Assembly: GCA_037127255.1 (NCBI GenBank)
Contig: JBANSL010000020.1
Coordinates: 51,931,098-51,995,097, forward strand
Direction of reading: 5' to 3'
Length of the DNA: 64,000 nucleotides
Source of the DNA: Persicaria tinctoria
Lineage: Eukaryota > Streptophyta > Magnoliopsida > Caryophyllales > Polygonaceae
Part shown: piece after piece, positions 24,501-35,780 of the stretch
Layout of the letters: each line of letters starts with the position of its first letter
Position numbering within the stretch: position 1 is the stretch's first letter
Notes under the pieces: generated by a model
What the model was told of the DNA's origin: nothing
What the model saw: only the letters and a program-made list of their open reading frames with translations
Database searches by the model: none
Program-made: the position numbers and the translations under genes

Positions 24501-25398
24501 TACCCAAGCTGGCGCGTCCTCCCTGTACCCCTTCTCACACAACCAATGACCCAACTCGAAGACCTCAATCTACCTGCCACTTGCCGACCCGTCTCACCGA
24601 GAAAATCGCTCGACTCAAGCTCAAGAGGAAAACACCACCACCTATATAACCGATAACAAGTTTACTAGCAGGTCAGTACACTTAAGCATAAAGGCACATC
24701 ATCACAAACACAAGTTGGTTAGGCAATCATTCACTACCAGCTCAGGATATCAGTCATCACACATCCATTTAGTCGGTTCCAAGCCTATTGCACGACACCG
24801 ATTCCAATTCGCATAGGGAAGATCACAATTCGGATGAAGAACGTCATTCCTTGGGTCATCTAGGAGGATTAAGTCTGCAACTTCCATCTTCGAAAGGTGT
24901 CCGTCCCTTGGTAACGTCGATCCTAATGTCCATGGGCCATGGGCTCACCACGCTTCCGCTGCGCCATTCTAATGCCATTCGATCGCTTATTTTATCTTCT
25001 ATATCGATGTCCATCAAGGGGATCATGAGGGGTTAGAAGTCACGAGGATAGGGGAGGACAATGGAGGACAACACGACTTCCTTAAGGATTCAGACACAGA
25101 CCAAGACTAGAGATGACGAGACTTAAGACAAGATGCGGACCCGAGAGTTACAACAATGCCCTTAGGGTATTCTATGAGGTTATAGGTGCGACAAGCAAAC
25201 ACATGGCAATCACGAAATATCTCCATCTTATCATTCCATACTAGCATATACCTATTAAAAGTAATAGCGTCCTATGCATCCATAACATGTGCACATAATC
25301 AACTTTACATGCACGTGAAACAAGCTAAAACTTATCATCTCATACACTAATCATGCTTGACATATTAAGATCATGTATGCACGAACCGACAATAGACA
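21593..25398 (-). mobile_element. LTR-D internal region, part 1, non-coding
   Basis: C-rich on the plus strand. The minus strand next to the 3' LTR has AGAGGTGGATGA, a plausible polypurine tract, preceded by TCTCGGGGACGAGACTTG, which resembles the end of the pol region in Del/Tekay elements. No conserved retroelement protein motif could be read in any frame. Confidence 0.5.
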
Positions 25399-25406
25399 TG
25401 TGCAAC

Positions 25407-26460
25407 TAGGGTGGCTCAACGGGCCAAGATCGATCCGAACTGAACCGACCCAAACGGGTCGGGCCAAAACCGACAGCCCGGATTTTTTGGAGGGACGGCC
25501 CGAAGCCCAAATCGAGAACTGAATTTTCGGTTACAGGTTTTTTGGTTTTCGGCCCGAAAAAACCGAATTGCCATGGAGTACTAATTTGTCCGAAAAAATT
25601 GCTTTAGAAACTTGAAATTACAACATACTCCCTCCATTCCATAATACATGTCCTTTTCCTTTTCGGCACACTTTTTAATAAGCGAAAAACTCTATAAAAT
25701 ATTATTTTTTTGAATTAATTTTTTTTATATAATATGATACTTAGTACTAATAAGTATCATATTATATAAAAAAATTAATTAAAAAAATAATATTTTATAG
25801 AGTTATTCGTTCATTAAAAAAACGTACCAAAAATAAAAGGGACAAGTATTATGGAACGGAGGGAGTAATAAAACAAATAAATGATAATAGATGTAGATTA
25901 ACACAAGGATACGTGAAGTTTGGAAAAATTTTGGGGTGTTTGGTTCACTCCGTCACTCGCCTTCACCTCGATGTGCTACTGGGCATGGGCTACAACTGCA
26001 ATGGGAGAGTGGCGTAAGGGCTGCAACGGGAGCTGGCGAGTCTGGTGGCAGCGAGACCGGCCGGCGACGGGCTACGACTGGGCAGCTACTATGACTGTTC
26101 ACTGTTGGGGCTCTCACCTCTGCAAAGTTGGAGTGGGAAAGAGAAAAGCAAAGATAGAAATGGGAGGGCCCACCAAAAAAAAGATATAGGAGGGAGGCTT
26201 CTTCACGCCTAAAAGAAATAGGCCTGTAAGAATTAATTAGTAGGCAGTAGCCTAGGCCTTGGGGTTTTTTTTACTTTGTTAATACGGTTTTCGGGCCAGA
26301 ACTGAATTTTTCAGTTCGGTTACCACTTTGGCCCGAAATCGAATTTTAAAAATTAAAGGACCGAAGCCCGAACCGAAATTAATCGGGTCGGCCCGAAACC
26401 GACTTTTTCGGTTCGGTTTCAACTCGGTTTTCGGGTCGGGTCTGATTCTGAGCAACCCTA
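25407..26460. mobile_element. Non-autonomous hAT element with 8-bp target duplication
   Basis: Termini TAGGGTGGCTCA and (reverse complement) TAGGGTTGCTCA, flanked by the exact 8-bp duplication TGTGCAAC at 25399-25406 and 26461-26468. Subterminal regions are rich in GGTCGGG/CGGTTCGG-type repeats in opposite orientation. It is 1054 bp with no transposase, and carries a Stowaway element. Confidence 0.85.
25628..25865. mobile_element. Stowaway-type MITE nested in the hAT element
   Basis: CTCCCTCCATTCC at the left, GGAACGGAGGGAG at the right, TA duplicated on both sides (25626-25627, 25866-25867). The 238 bp can fold into one long hairpin, since the inner AT-rich arms are inverted copies of each other. 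Confidence 0.9.
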
Positions 26461-26468
26461 TGTGCAAC

Positions 26469-26892
26469 ATAAGTTATATATGACATAGCAAGCATTATAG
26501 GATATCACATGTATGATTCATTACTCACTTTAAGTGTACATATAAGCATGTCAAAATAATGTGGGTTCCAGATAAGCATGTTAAGATGCGCTATAATAAC
26601 CGTGTCAATGGATATGAGTAAGTCATTCGGGCATAGCAACTATCACATCCAATACAAACATGTGTGTAGTATGACAAGCATGACACATAATTGCATGATG
26701 GTTCATAATTAGGAGATGTATATCCTACATGATACTACCAACACTCATTAAGAAAGTACATAGTCAACGAGGTTCAATTTGATCAACTTAACATGCTAGA
26801 AATTTATTTCACATGATACTCATACAAGAGGGTTGACCACACTATCATGGATCTAATGTAATGGAGAGTAACCATCATGGGAATTCGTACAT

Positions 26893-26939
<47 letters not shown>

Positions 26940-28093
26940 TCGTAAGTGTAATCATGAAAGATATATGGCAAGGCATGCTAGAATATACTAACACATCATG
27001 TTATGCAATCACAAGGTGAGCTAATATCATAACCTAACAGAATTCTCCAAGGGCAATCACCGACTCATCACCCCGTTTCCCCATGGGACGCTAGTATGAC
27101 TCGCTCGGTATGGCACAAGGATATTCACACTGTTTCCGAGAGGAGAGGGTAGAATTTGTGTTTAGACTCTCGTGATAAGAAGACACGGTTGACCGGTATA
27201 AGAATCGAGAAGGACAACTCCATAAGACAAATCGCTTCTAACTCGGAATTGTTTCATTGATCACCCTCCTTAAAATACTCATGAATTTCCCATATCCGAC
27301 ACACCCCCGGAAGTAGCTAGTTGACCGACCCAAATTATCCCGTGGAAGACACCAACCTCAGGTACGAGACTCGATAGAAGCATAGATGGTGGGATATCAA
27401 GTAGGACTCGAAACAGGGAGAGCGGACGCTCCTCGACCCTCGCTAACATGCCTAAATATTTTGGTGGGACGGATAACGGAGCAGAATCATTAAAGGGTTT
27501 GAATTAAAGAATGGCTATTCCGACGAGATGGGAATTCCAACTACATAAGAACAATTTTTCCTCCCGCTATCCCGTTCACACATTTACATGATCAAGTTAA
27601 GGCATACCAACTAGTTTTCTACCCTAAGCACAATAACACTCAACATGGAAGCAGTCAACGAAATTGATATGATCCTCTTCGAGGAGGATCACCCTCAGGC
27701 GCCGTTGGATATAATGCATATAATCAAAGAGACGATTTATGCCGTCCTTCGAGAGACGGCTGACCGGAGGGGAAAATACCTCACGCCCCCTAACCCATGC
27801 TACTCCAACCTTCGGGTTCCTTGGAGTCTTCAAGTCCACCTGTAAACGAACAAGTTATATTTTGCCTACCCGTTCCCAACTACATCCAATAGGGATGGTC
27901 TAGCGCCTCTACTACCCCTTCGTTTTCCTTTGTTTGATTATCGGGTTTATTGAGTCAAATTCATATTTAGTCCATTTGAGTAAGTCATATTAAATTCATT
28001 TTTCCCTTTCTAAAACATTTTGAAAAACCATTTGAAAACCTTGGGCCATTTTCAAAACCACTTCAACCTATCATACTCGGTTTGCAAAACCTC
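26469..28093 (-). mobile_element. LTR-D internal region, part 2, non-coding
   Basis: Continues the LTR-D internal region up to the primer-binding site. No protein motif on either strand. Contains the (AT)n tract at 26898. Confidence 0.5.
26898..26937. repeat. (AT)n microsatellite
   Basis: About 20 uninterrupted AT dinucleotides. Confidence 0.9.
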
Positions 28094-28105
28094 GCTCTGA
28101 TACCA
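28094..28105 (-). other. Primer-binding site, initiator tRNA-Met type (LTR-D)
   Basis: The minus strand reads TGGTATCAGAGC, a perfect match to the usual plant initiator-Met primer site, four bases inside the LTR end. Confidence 0.9.
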
Positions 28106-28427
28106 ACTTTGTAACGGCCCAGGATTATGATTGGTTCGAGGGATAGAACCACTCGTTAGGATCTTACGCCCCGAGTACAGGTTGAAGGTTTGAAATTCTA
28201 CTCTAACGTTTTCAAGTGGGATTTCATACCCAAAATTCAAAGGGATCGTTGGAATCCCCGGGGAAGTCCCCTATACCTGTCATAAGTCTAAGCGTAGAAA
28301 ACCAGTAGTCATGCAATTAGCGGAATCAAGATGTAATACAAGAGGGTGCCATGGCAAAGCGGAGTCAAAACCAAATCAATAAGCACATTTATCGAAATCT
28401 AATATGCAATGTTAGTGAGGTTAGACC

Positions 28428-28525
28428 TTGAATTGGTAAATAAAGAGCGGCCATTCCGGGGTTCGAACCGGGGACCTTTGACTATTATCCACAAGTCCTT
28501 TCTGGTGAGCCATTCTGGAATGGTT
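28428..28525 (-). mobile_element. tRNA-derived retroposon (SINE-like) with 16-bp target duplication
   Basis: Flanked by exact copies of TTAGTGAGGTTAGACC (28412-28427 and 28526-28541); the paralogous LTR has a single copy and no insert (18464-18479). The minus strand has a perfect RNA polymerase III B box (GGTTCGAACCC) and an A-box-like TGGCTCACCAG. No poly(A); the 3' end reads CTTTATTTACCAATTCAA. It has the hallmarks of LINE-assisted retroposition. Confidence 0.8.
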
Positions 28526-29540
28526 TTAGTGAGGTTAGACCATTTCTTCGCAATCTCCCAAAAGAGTTCCCACGTCACAAAAGAAAGGAACAATCATGCT
28601 GTAAAACAAACATAAAAAAATATGTATGCAGGGCGGTGTTAGATCGAAGCCTTACACAATATAATCTCAAACAAGCAGACACATACACACGCTAGTCCTA
28701 ATAAAGATGCTTCTAGATGCAAGGCGGAATATTACACACTAACATGCTCCTAAAATCAAGTGCATAAATATAATAAGGCCTTAGAACCGAATACCAAGCG
28801 GTATATCCCTCTCCTACCGATCCACCCCCTTCCAATAGGGCGGAGACTGGCCAGCTCGTGAATGCATTCCATTATAATCAGGCGGAACGCATGCTCAACC
28901 CGCTCTACAATAAAGACCGCAGGCATCTCATAATATAAGGAAGTTTCATGACTCGATTGACTCAGGACGGGACCCGATGGGACTAGGTCGTCCTATAACC
29001 CTAGCAATGACTCTAGTTACTTCACAGATAACGGCCGTTCTGTTTACAAAAGTAATGAGTAAACGAATGCTCAATCATGAGTGCAATCCTAGCAGGATAC
29101 TACATGGCATGCTTTATTATGAATTCAAGCACCTAGTATGCACATGGCTACAAGCAGGGAGATCTCTTTTCGAATATGAGTGAGCTCATATAGGAACTCA
29201 TCTGGCTATGCAGAACAACATAATAGAAGATCCGACATACATCATTCATAATCACGAAGTATCACCTAGATACACATCGAAACATATATGTATAAGTCTA
29301 TGTCTAATCATCCAAGCACTCAAGCATATCATTCAAAGTGAATAGCAACCATATCGCAATCATCATTCCGTCAAGTTCAACCATTCATCATATTGCCACA
29401 TTCTACGAGACCATATCATTCTCATTATTCCGTTCAGTCACATTCATGTATTCGCCACAATATATCCGCAATAATAATCCGCATGTCACATATATCAAGA
29501 GATCGTTACATTCATCATATTCATAATCATATATCAACAT

Positions 29541-30714
29541 ATATCAAGTGTGGGGGAATTTGATAGAGCATGATTAGTGTTGCATTATAGAATGCATTTA
29601 GCATAATTTAGTTGTGAATAGTGCATATCTTAGTTACAATTACATGTTTACCTGTGGTGTTGGAAGAGTCGGAATCTATGCAATTTTATGGTTAAATTCA
29701 GGTAAATGTGGATCCGACGAGGAATTAGGAGACTCTTGGATGAAGGAAGATTCAAGTTGAGGAAGAAAAGTGAAGAGCACGGGAGCGGAGTCGAATTTCG
29801 AGATCCTAAGTGAATAACAAGTCATCAAAAGTTATCGCCAGACATGCTGAACTTGTTTCGCACTTTCTGGAGGTCTCGGTGGTCCGATTGACTATTATAA
29901 CCATGCGTTGGAAAGCTATCTTCGAGATCTACAACTTTCGTGTTGACATCGAGACCAAATTCGAAATGGAAAAATCGCTGTGAACAGTAAAAGCCGCCCC
30001 ACGTCCCGAACCTCTGACGAGCGATTTCGCTGATCGCCGGCCGCCCCGCGGCCTGGGTTGGCTGCCCCGCGTCCCTCGCAGAAACACGCCGTTCAAAATT
30101 GGACTTTAATTAGGGTTTTTGTTTTATTCTTTGGCCGACTTGTTAGAGGCTTTATAAGACTTTTCTAGTTTATTATTTCATTGACCTTATGTACTTTATT
30201 CCATTGTTGAGAGCACTGTGGAGCATGAGCAACTAAACTCTCGAGATTTCGCCTACGATTTGGATCTTTGATTGTTGAACTGTGAGTTTCTTAATCTAGT
30301 TTATATTCCTATTCCAATGTTTTGACTTCTTTGTGCTTAATTGGTTGAATGTGTTTTATTCTCTCTGGCATGGCCGACTAGTTAGAGTAGATTCATTCAA
30401 TTGCTAGGGTTTTGTAGATTTCTCGTAGCCAACCTTAACCCAAGTGGCAATCATATCCCTTTAGGACTCGTAGGACTAATTGGATGTGTAGGAAGTTGAA
30501 TACATGTTGAATATCGACTCGTAGCTTGATATTATGTGTACCTTGGTTAATTCATAATCTTAATGCTATCTCTAGGTTGAATCTTAACAGTGTTAGGGTT
30601 ATTTAGAGATAAGGGTTGCTAGGACTCGTAGGAGTAGTAATTTACCTAAGATCTGGACAAGGACATTGATAGGAAAAGACAAGAACTAGAGGCTGAAACA
30701 GAGATCTGGACAAA
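29541..30714 (+). mobile_element. LTR-E fragment with polypurine tract
   Basis: A polypurine-like AAGTGTGGGGGAATT at 29546-29560 is followed by an LTR start TGATAGAGCATG (29561). The LTR matches, on the opposite strand, the solo LTR at 52267-53691 and breaks off around 30714, where LTR-D sequence resumes. It has replaced the 19510-19855-equivalent part of LTR-D. Confidence 0.7.
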
Positions 30715-32179
30715 GATATTTTAATCTCTCATAATATTATATAATATTTTGAATACCATTTTCTTTTAAACACTTGCATAAAATATTTCTAAATCTCTTA
30801 AAAGGTTCAACCATTTTTATTTAATAAGATTCCAAACCAACTCCTTTCATTTTGTAAAACTTCAAAACCGACCCTCCCCTTTTGTTATAACCCAAAATCG
30901 AACCCCTTATTTAATAAAACCAAATAAGCCATTTCTCATTATACAAATCTGGACTGCATTTTAACAAACAAGCCCAACACATCTCTTTTTAAAATAAAAT
31001 GAGCCCAACCCACAATTTCCCTTTTTCCAAACCCTGAAGTCCGTAGTTAGAAGAAACAAAGGAGAGTGGGCCTCAAGTGTGCTGATGTGGACGCTGACAT
31101 GGAAGGGGGCCCACGAGTGAGGATTCATCTCCTTCCCCACCGGTTACGCTCGGAAGAAAAGAAAGAAAGAGAGGTCGAGGGCTCGGCGGAGCTTCCTTGC
31201 TCTCGACCTCCGACCACAACACCGATACCAAGAAACAGGGAATCGACAAGAAATGAGAGAGAAGAAGAGGGCTCACCGAGAGGCGGCTTCGCCGGAGAAG
31301 GTTCTCGGAGAGCTTCATTCGGGTTCACCGGGGCGCGTTCAAGCTCGTCGGAGAGCGTTGGAAGGCTCCGGGGCCTGGATCGGAGGTAATTAGCCATAAA
31401 GTTGAAGCTTTTGTACGGATTCGATCGGAAAAGGGAGGAGAGAACCCTTACCGGTGTTTTTGAAGGAAAATAGGCGAGGAATAGAGGAAGAGGGCGGAGC
31501 GGTGCCGGCGGTCGATGCTGCTGCTGCGGCTACTCTTTGAAGTGGTGCTATAGGTTTGTGATAGGCTATAAAAGTGAGACAACAATCTGATTTTTTTTTT
31601 TAAGATTGAAATTTGTTGTTTGTTTCCTATAGAAGGGAGAATTGAGAAATGAGAGTGGGAGGTTTAGATAGAATTTTACCACAATAAGAGGGGATGACTT
31701 GGAATGGATAAGAATGGGAGAAGATGACAGAATAGTGGTCCATGGTCGGGAATCTGAATTTTCGACGATTGGTCTTTCAAATCCCGCTCTCTCGATTGAT
31801 TATATATATATTTTTTTAATTTCCGAGGGAAGACGTTGCCACATTAGTTTTCAAAATTTTATTTAGGTTGGAAATCCGCTTCTTAAGTCTTAAAATCCGA
31901 GTTGGAGAGTTTTTCCGCTAAATCCCGCTTTACAATTCATTTTGATTTTTTTTTTCAACGAAATTTATGATTTAAAAAAATCCGAGCCTTTACACATTAT
32001 ATATGTGTAAGCTATATATATTACAAATCATATAGTTACTGTTTTACACAATTGAAAATGGCTACTGTTTTTATTTTATTTTAAAAATGGCTACTATTTT
32101 TATATATATAAGTTGTATATATATAGTTACTGTTTTTATTTTATTTTAAAAATGGATAATTAATATTATTTATTACACA

Positions 32180-32181
32180 TA

Positions 32182-32278
<97 letters not shown>

Positions 32279-32330
32279 CTATATACAACGTATGTATTAA
32301 TTTTAATTCAAAATACTCTATATCCTAATG

Positions 32331-32372
<42 letters not shown>

Positions 32373-32376
32373 TTAC

Positions 32377-32418
<42 letters not shown>

Positions 32419-32437
32419 GTTGTTGTTGTTGTTGTTA

Positions 32438-32509
<72 letters not shown>

Positions 32510-32515
32510 GTTTTA
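32180..32515. repeat. Compound (AT)n / (TTA)n microsatellite
   Basis: (AT)n at about 32187-32272 and 32332-32368, then (TTA)n with an inner (TTG)n block at about 32379-32510. The poly-Tyr and poly-Leu frames here are artefacts. Confidence 0.9.
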
Positions 32516-32794
32516 TTATTATGTGTGTACGGGATGGGACGGGATTTGCGGCATCCCGACGAGTCGTCCCTTGTCCCGTCCCGCAGAAGTTTTGCGGAAC
32601 AGGACCGGGACGGGACCGGGATTTGCGGAATTTGTGCCCACCCCTAAAAAAACAATGGGCCTAAGAAAAGATCTTTTAAATTTATTCAAACCTTACAAGA
32701 TTCTCATAAAACAAATCATGTGCAAAGATCTCCATATAGTTTAAACGTTGCGTCGAATCGAATACTTCTATGAACGTGTTACCAAACCATTCAA

Positions 32795-32890
32795 GATCCT
32801 CTCCTTATAATTTACCTCCTAATATTTTTCTAATGAATTAATCTAGGCCGTCCAATTAAATCAATGGTCAAAAATTAATTAACCCAATTA
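32795..32890. repeat. Inverted copy of the PAP upstream segment
   Basis: Reads AGATCCTCTCCTTATAATTT and continues for about 90 bases as the reverse complement of 14098-14195 (also about 45665-45770 and 60090-60185), at roughly 85% identity by eye. Confidence 0.65.
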
Positions 32891-32896
32891 AATTGA

Positions 32897-33431
32897 TATC
32901 ACGTCATATTCATCTCCTTAATCAACAACTTCGGTCAATTTGCCGTGACCGATCTCATCTCCCTTAACGGCTTAACCCAGTACTTCATCATTGTAGTAGT
33001 GTGTTCAAATTTGATTATTAGGATTAATAATTAGATCTTCATTCATGAGGGAACTATCTAATTATTGATTAATTGACTGCCCAAATTCTTAGAGGGTTCC
33101 TGCAGTTCATGTTATACTCCAAGGGATTGTCAAAAATCATTGTAAGTTATTTCTTCTATTATAATCTTTAATTTCTTTAAACTTGTGTTCAACTTTGTTC
33201 TTTTGCAAGGGATGTATTGATGAATCATTGTTGCAAATTAAAGTCTACAATGTACCTTCTCTTTGCAATTTCTTTGAATTTATCTACATAGCTTAGTTAA
33301 TTAATTTAGGGTTTATCTCATCAAATTAATTAAAATTAAGTGAAGACGTGGTGACTAATACTCTACATTAATGCTCATACCTTTTGTTTTTTTCTTTTGA
33401 TTCTCACATCTAGGTTTTGAGATTAGAGAAG
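32897..33431 (+). other. Probable 5' leader of the FAR1-related pseudogene
   Basis: AT-rich. A possible donor (TTG|TAAGTTAT, near 33140) and acceptor (CACATCTAG, near 33413) frame a leader intron just before the ATG at 33432. Confidence 0.3.
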
Positions 33432-35780
33432 ATGGAAGAAACAAGAACAAAACCTAGAAGAGATATGTTGTTCGATTCCGAGAATGATGCGTATAAATTC
33501 TATAATGCATACGGATGCAGTGAGGGATTTAGTATTCGAAGAGAAGCAGGTCCCAAGGACAAACAAGGTGTTCTGACTTCAAGAACTATCGTATGTTGTA
33601 AGGAAAGTTTCCGGAAGAATTATAAGAGAGGTGATTTGACGAAAAATCCATGAGCATATACAAGAACAAGATGTAGGGCACATATGGGGATTAAGTTGGT
33701 TAGGGGCACCGGTGTGGATTTATTGTTTTATTGAAGAGCATAACCATCCTCTTGTGAGTGAAGATGTTGTGCATATGATGCCATCTCAACGAACTATGAC
33801 AACAATAGACAATGCGTTTATAGACCTGACTGCAAATTCTGGATTGCCACCAAAATGTGCATTTGAGTTGATGGGTCAACAAGCTGGTGATAGGGATTTG
33901 TTGGATTTTACAAAGTAAGACAATAAGAACTATCTTCGAAGTGTTCTGCAAAATAAGTTGATATTCGGAGAGGATGGTTATCTACTGGAATACTTCGCAA
34001 AGAAAACGTTGGAAAATCCATCGTTTTTCTATGAGATGCAGTTGGACACCGAGGAGCATATTACCAACATTTTTTGGGCTGATGCAAAAATGATATTGGA
34101 TTATAGCTTATTTGGAGATGTGGTAAGTTTCGATACTATATACAAACTGAATGAAGCAAATCGGCCATTTGCAGTGTTTGTGGGACTTAATCATATCACC
34201 ATAGACAAACAGTTATATTTGGAGTTGCTCTAATGTATGATGAGACTGTTGCATCCTTTATATGGTTGTTTGAAACTTTTTTTAAGGCAATGAGTGGAAA
34301 GCCTCCACATACTATTTTTACTGATCAAGATGTAGAAAAAACTAAGGTTGTATTGCATGTGATGCCCGATCCTTACCACCGTTTTTGTATATGATATTTG
34401 ATGCAAAATGCCCTAAAGAAAGCATGTTAATTGTTCTGAGACCACCATGAACATGACTTTAATGTCTTCAGCAAATTTATGTATGAGATTGAAGAAGAGG
34501 AGGAGTTTATGAGTGCTTGGCAATCCATGCTTGATGAGTATGATGTACATGATGATCCTTGGTTAGCTGAAACATTTGCAATAAGGGAAAAATGGGGGCA
34601 TGCATATGTTAAGTGGGCATGGTCAGCAGGAATGCAAACAACGCAACTTAGTGAAAGCTTTAATGCTAATTTGAAGGGGTATTAGAAATCAGACATGTAG
34701 TTGCCTGAGTTTTTTACTCACTTTGAAATAGTGGTACAAGATAATTGATATAAGGAATTGGAAGTTGAGTATGATCTTGTTTTTCGTACTGTTCACTGCA
34801 AGATGGAAGTAAGTTCGTTGATACATGCACGAGAAATTTACACCAAAGTGATATTTAAAGTATTTCAGGCTCAGTTTGTAGATTCTTTGAAATCTTCCAT
34901 TACGAAGTGTGATGAGAAATTTATCTTCACTGTTGTGAGGGATGGATTAACTAAGGAGCGACTAGTAATAAGAGAAGACGAGTTTACTGTTTATTGCAGT
35001 TGCAGGATGTTTGAGACTGTCGGTGTCTTGTGCAGACATTGTATCAAAGTCATGGCAGAAGGAAGAGAGACTGCACTAATAAAAAAGATACCTCGGCAAT
35101 ATGTCTTGAAGAGGTGGACCAAAAATGCAAGGGTTGATAGTGTCATGAAAGACATGCTTGGGCATGAGATTGTAGCAAATCCAAGCATGGAGCAAACTTC
35201 TCGATATATAAGTATATGTTCTAAACTTTTTCGAATAGCATCTAGAGCATCTGAGAATGAGAAGGCATATGAGCTAGCTAATATTGAGGTTGACAAGTTA
35301 TCAAAGATGCTTGAAGATTTGTTACGTTTAGAAATAAACGGTGACAAAGTTGTGGAAGATCGAAACCAAAATGCATTGGTAGATTCTTCTAATGCAAAAG
35401 GATTCAAGAAGAAAGAAGATACTCATCGTGGCAAACGTAAACCAAAGGGAGACTTTGAAGCTAAGTTAAACAAAAACAAAAAGAAGCTTGCACAAGTAAT
35501 GACTAAAATCATTATTTATTTTTGGACGCATAGGTATTATTTACTTCACCAATCCTCTAATTCTATATAACGATGATAGGTAAATGGAGTTCCAAATAAT
35601 AATGTTGTAGTTGACCAATCTCCTATACCTTCTTCACTTCAACCTCATGTTGCTAATGGTGGATTTATGTCAATGATGTTTCATCCTTACAATGTGAGTA
35701 TATTTACTATTAATTGTTTCAGATTTTGGCCTATGCTATTTGTTTATATTTTTAGTATTTTGACAGATGCATAAACATGA
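33432..35780 (+). pseudogene. FAR1/FHY3-related sequence, copy 1, first part (interrupted)
   Basis: Derived from the FAR1/FHY3 family of transcription factors, themselves descended from Mutator-like transposases. In order: FAR1 DNA-binding region near the start (FDSENDAYKFYNAYG, GFSIRR, then TRTRCRAHMGIKLVRGTG), a transposase-like middle (FFYEMQLD, NIFWAD, YSLFGDVVSFDTIYKLN), and a SWIM zinc finger (CSCRMFETVGVLCRHC, near 34996-35040), followed by a helical tail. There are stops after 33650, near 33917 and 34232, several between 34240 and 34480, and near 34685 and 34745, plus frame changes, so it is not functional. The copy is cut at 35780 by LTR-C and its end is at 43193. Several stops are shared with copy 2. 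Confidence 0.85.

Larger units (their letters stand above)
18151..31994 (-). mobile_element. Non-coding LTR retrotransposon (LARD-like), family LTR-D
   Basis: Minus-strand element: 5' LTR 31994-28110, primer-binding site 28105-28094, internal 28093-21593, 3' LTR 21592-18151. LTR termini are TGTAA...TTACA/TGTACA. The internal ~5.4 kb (after removing nested elements) has no gag or pol frame on either strand, which fits a large retrotransposon derivative. The outer flanks (GCGGG and CATTA) do not match, so the target duplication is lost or the two LTRs come from a rearranged insertion. Confidence 0.65.
28110..31994 (-). repeat. LTR-D 5' LTR with nested insertions
   Basis: Paralogous to 18151-21592, but with a 98-bp tRNA-derived insert (28428-28525) and an LTR-E fragment (29541-30714), and with deletions in the 20760-21140-equivalent region. 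Confidence 0.75.
17966..32646. mobile_element. hAT-like element, unit 1, split by LTR-D
   Basis: Left end TAGTGTTGGGTGCGGGACGGG (17966) and right end, reverse complemented, TAGGGGTGGGCACAAATTCC. GGGACGGG-type subterminal repeats occur at both ends (17977-18050 and 32529-32622), as in plant hAT elements. The unit 2 stub starts TAGGGGTGGGCGCGGGACGG. Candidate 8-bp A-rich target duplication: AAAAAAAC before the unit 2 end and after the unit 1 right end. Without LTR-D it is about 840 bp, so non-autonomous. The right half also carries large microsatellites. Confidence 0.55.

Noticed and set aside
18146..31999. 5-bp target duplication for LTR-D
   Set aside because: The flanks are GCGGG and CATTA; no match, so none is claimed.
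32328..32647. Poly-Tyr and poly-Leu proteins
   Set aside because: Translation of the (TTA)n microsatellite.
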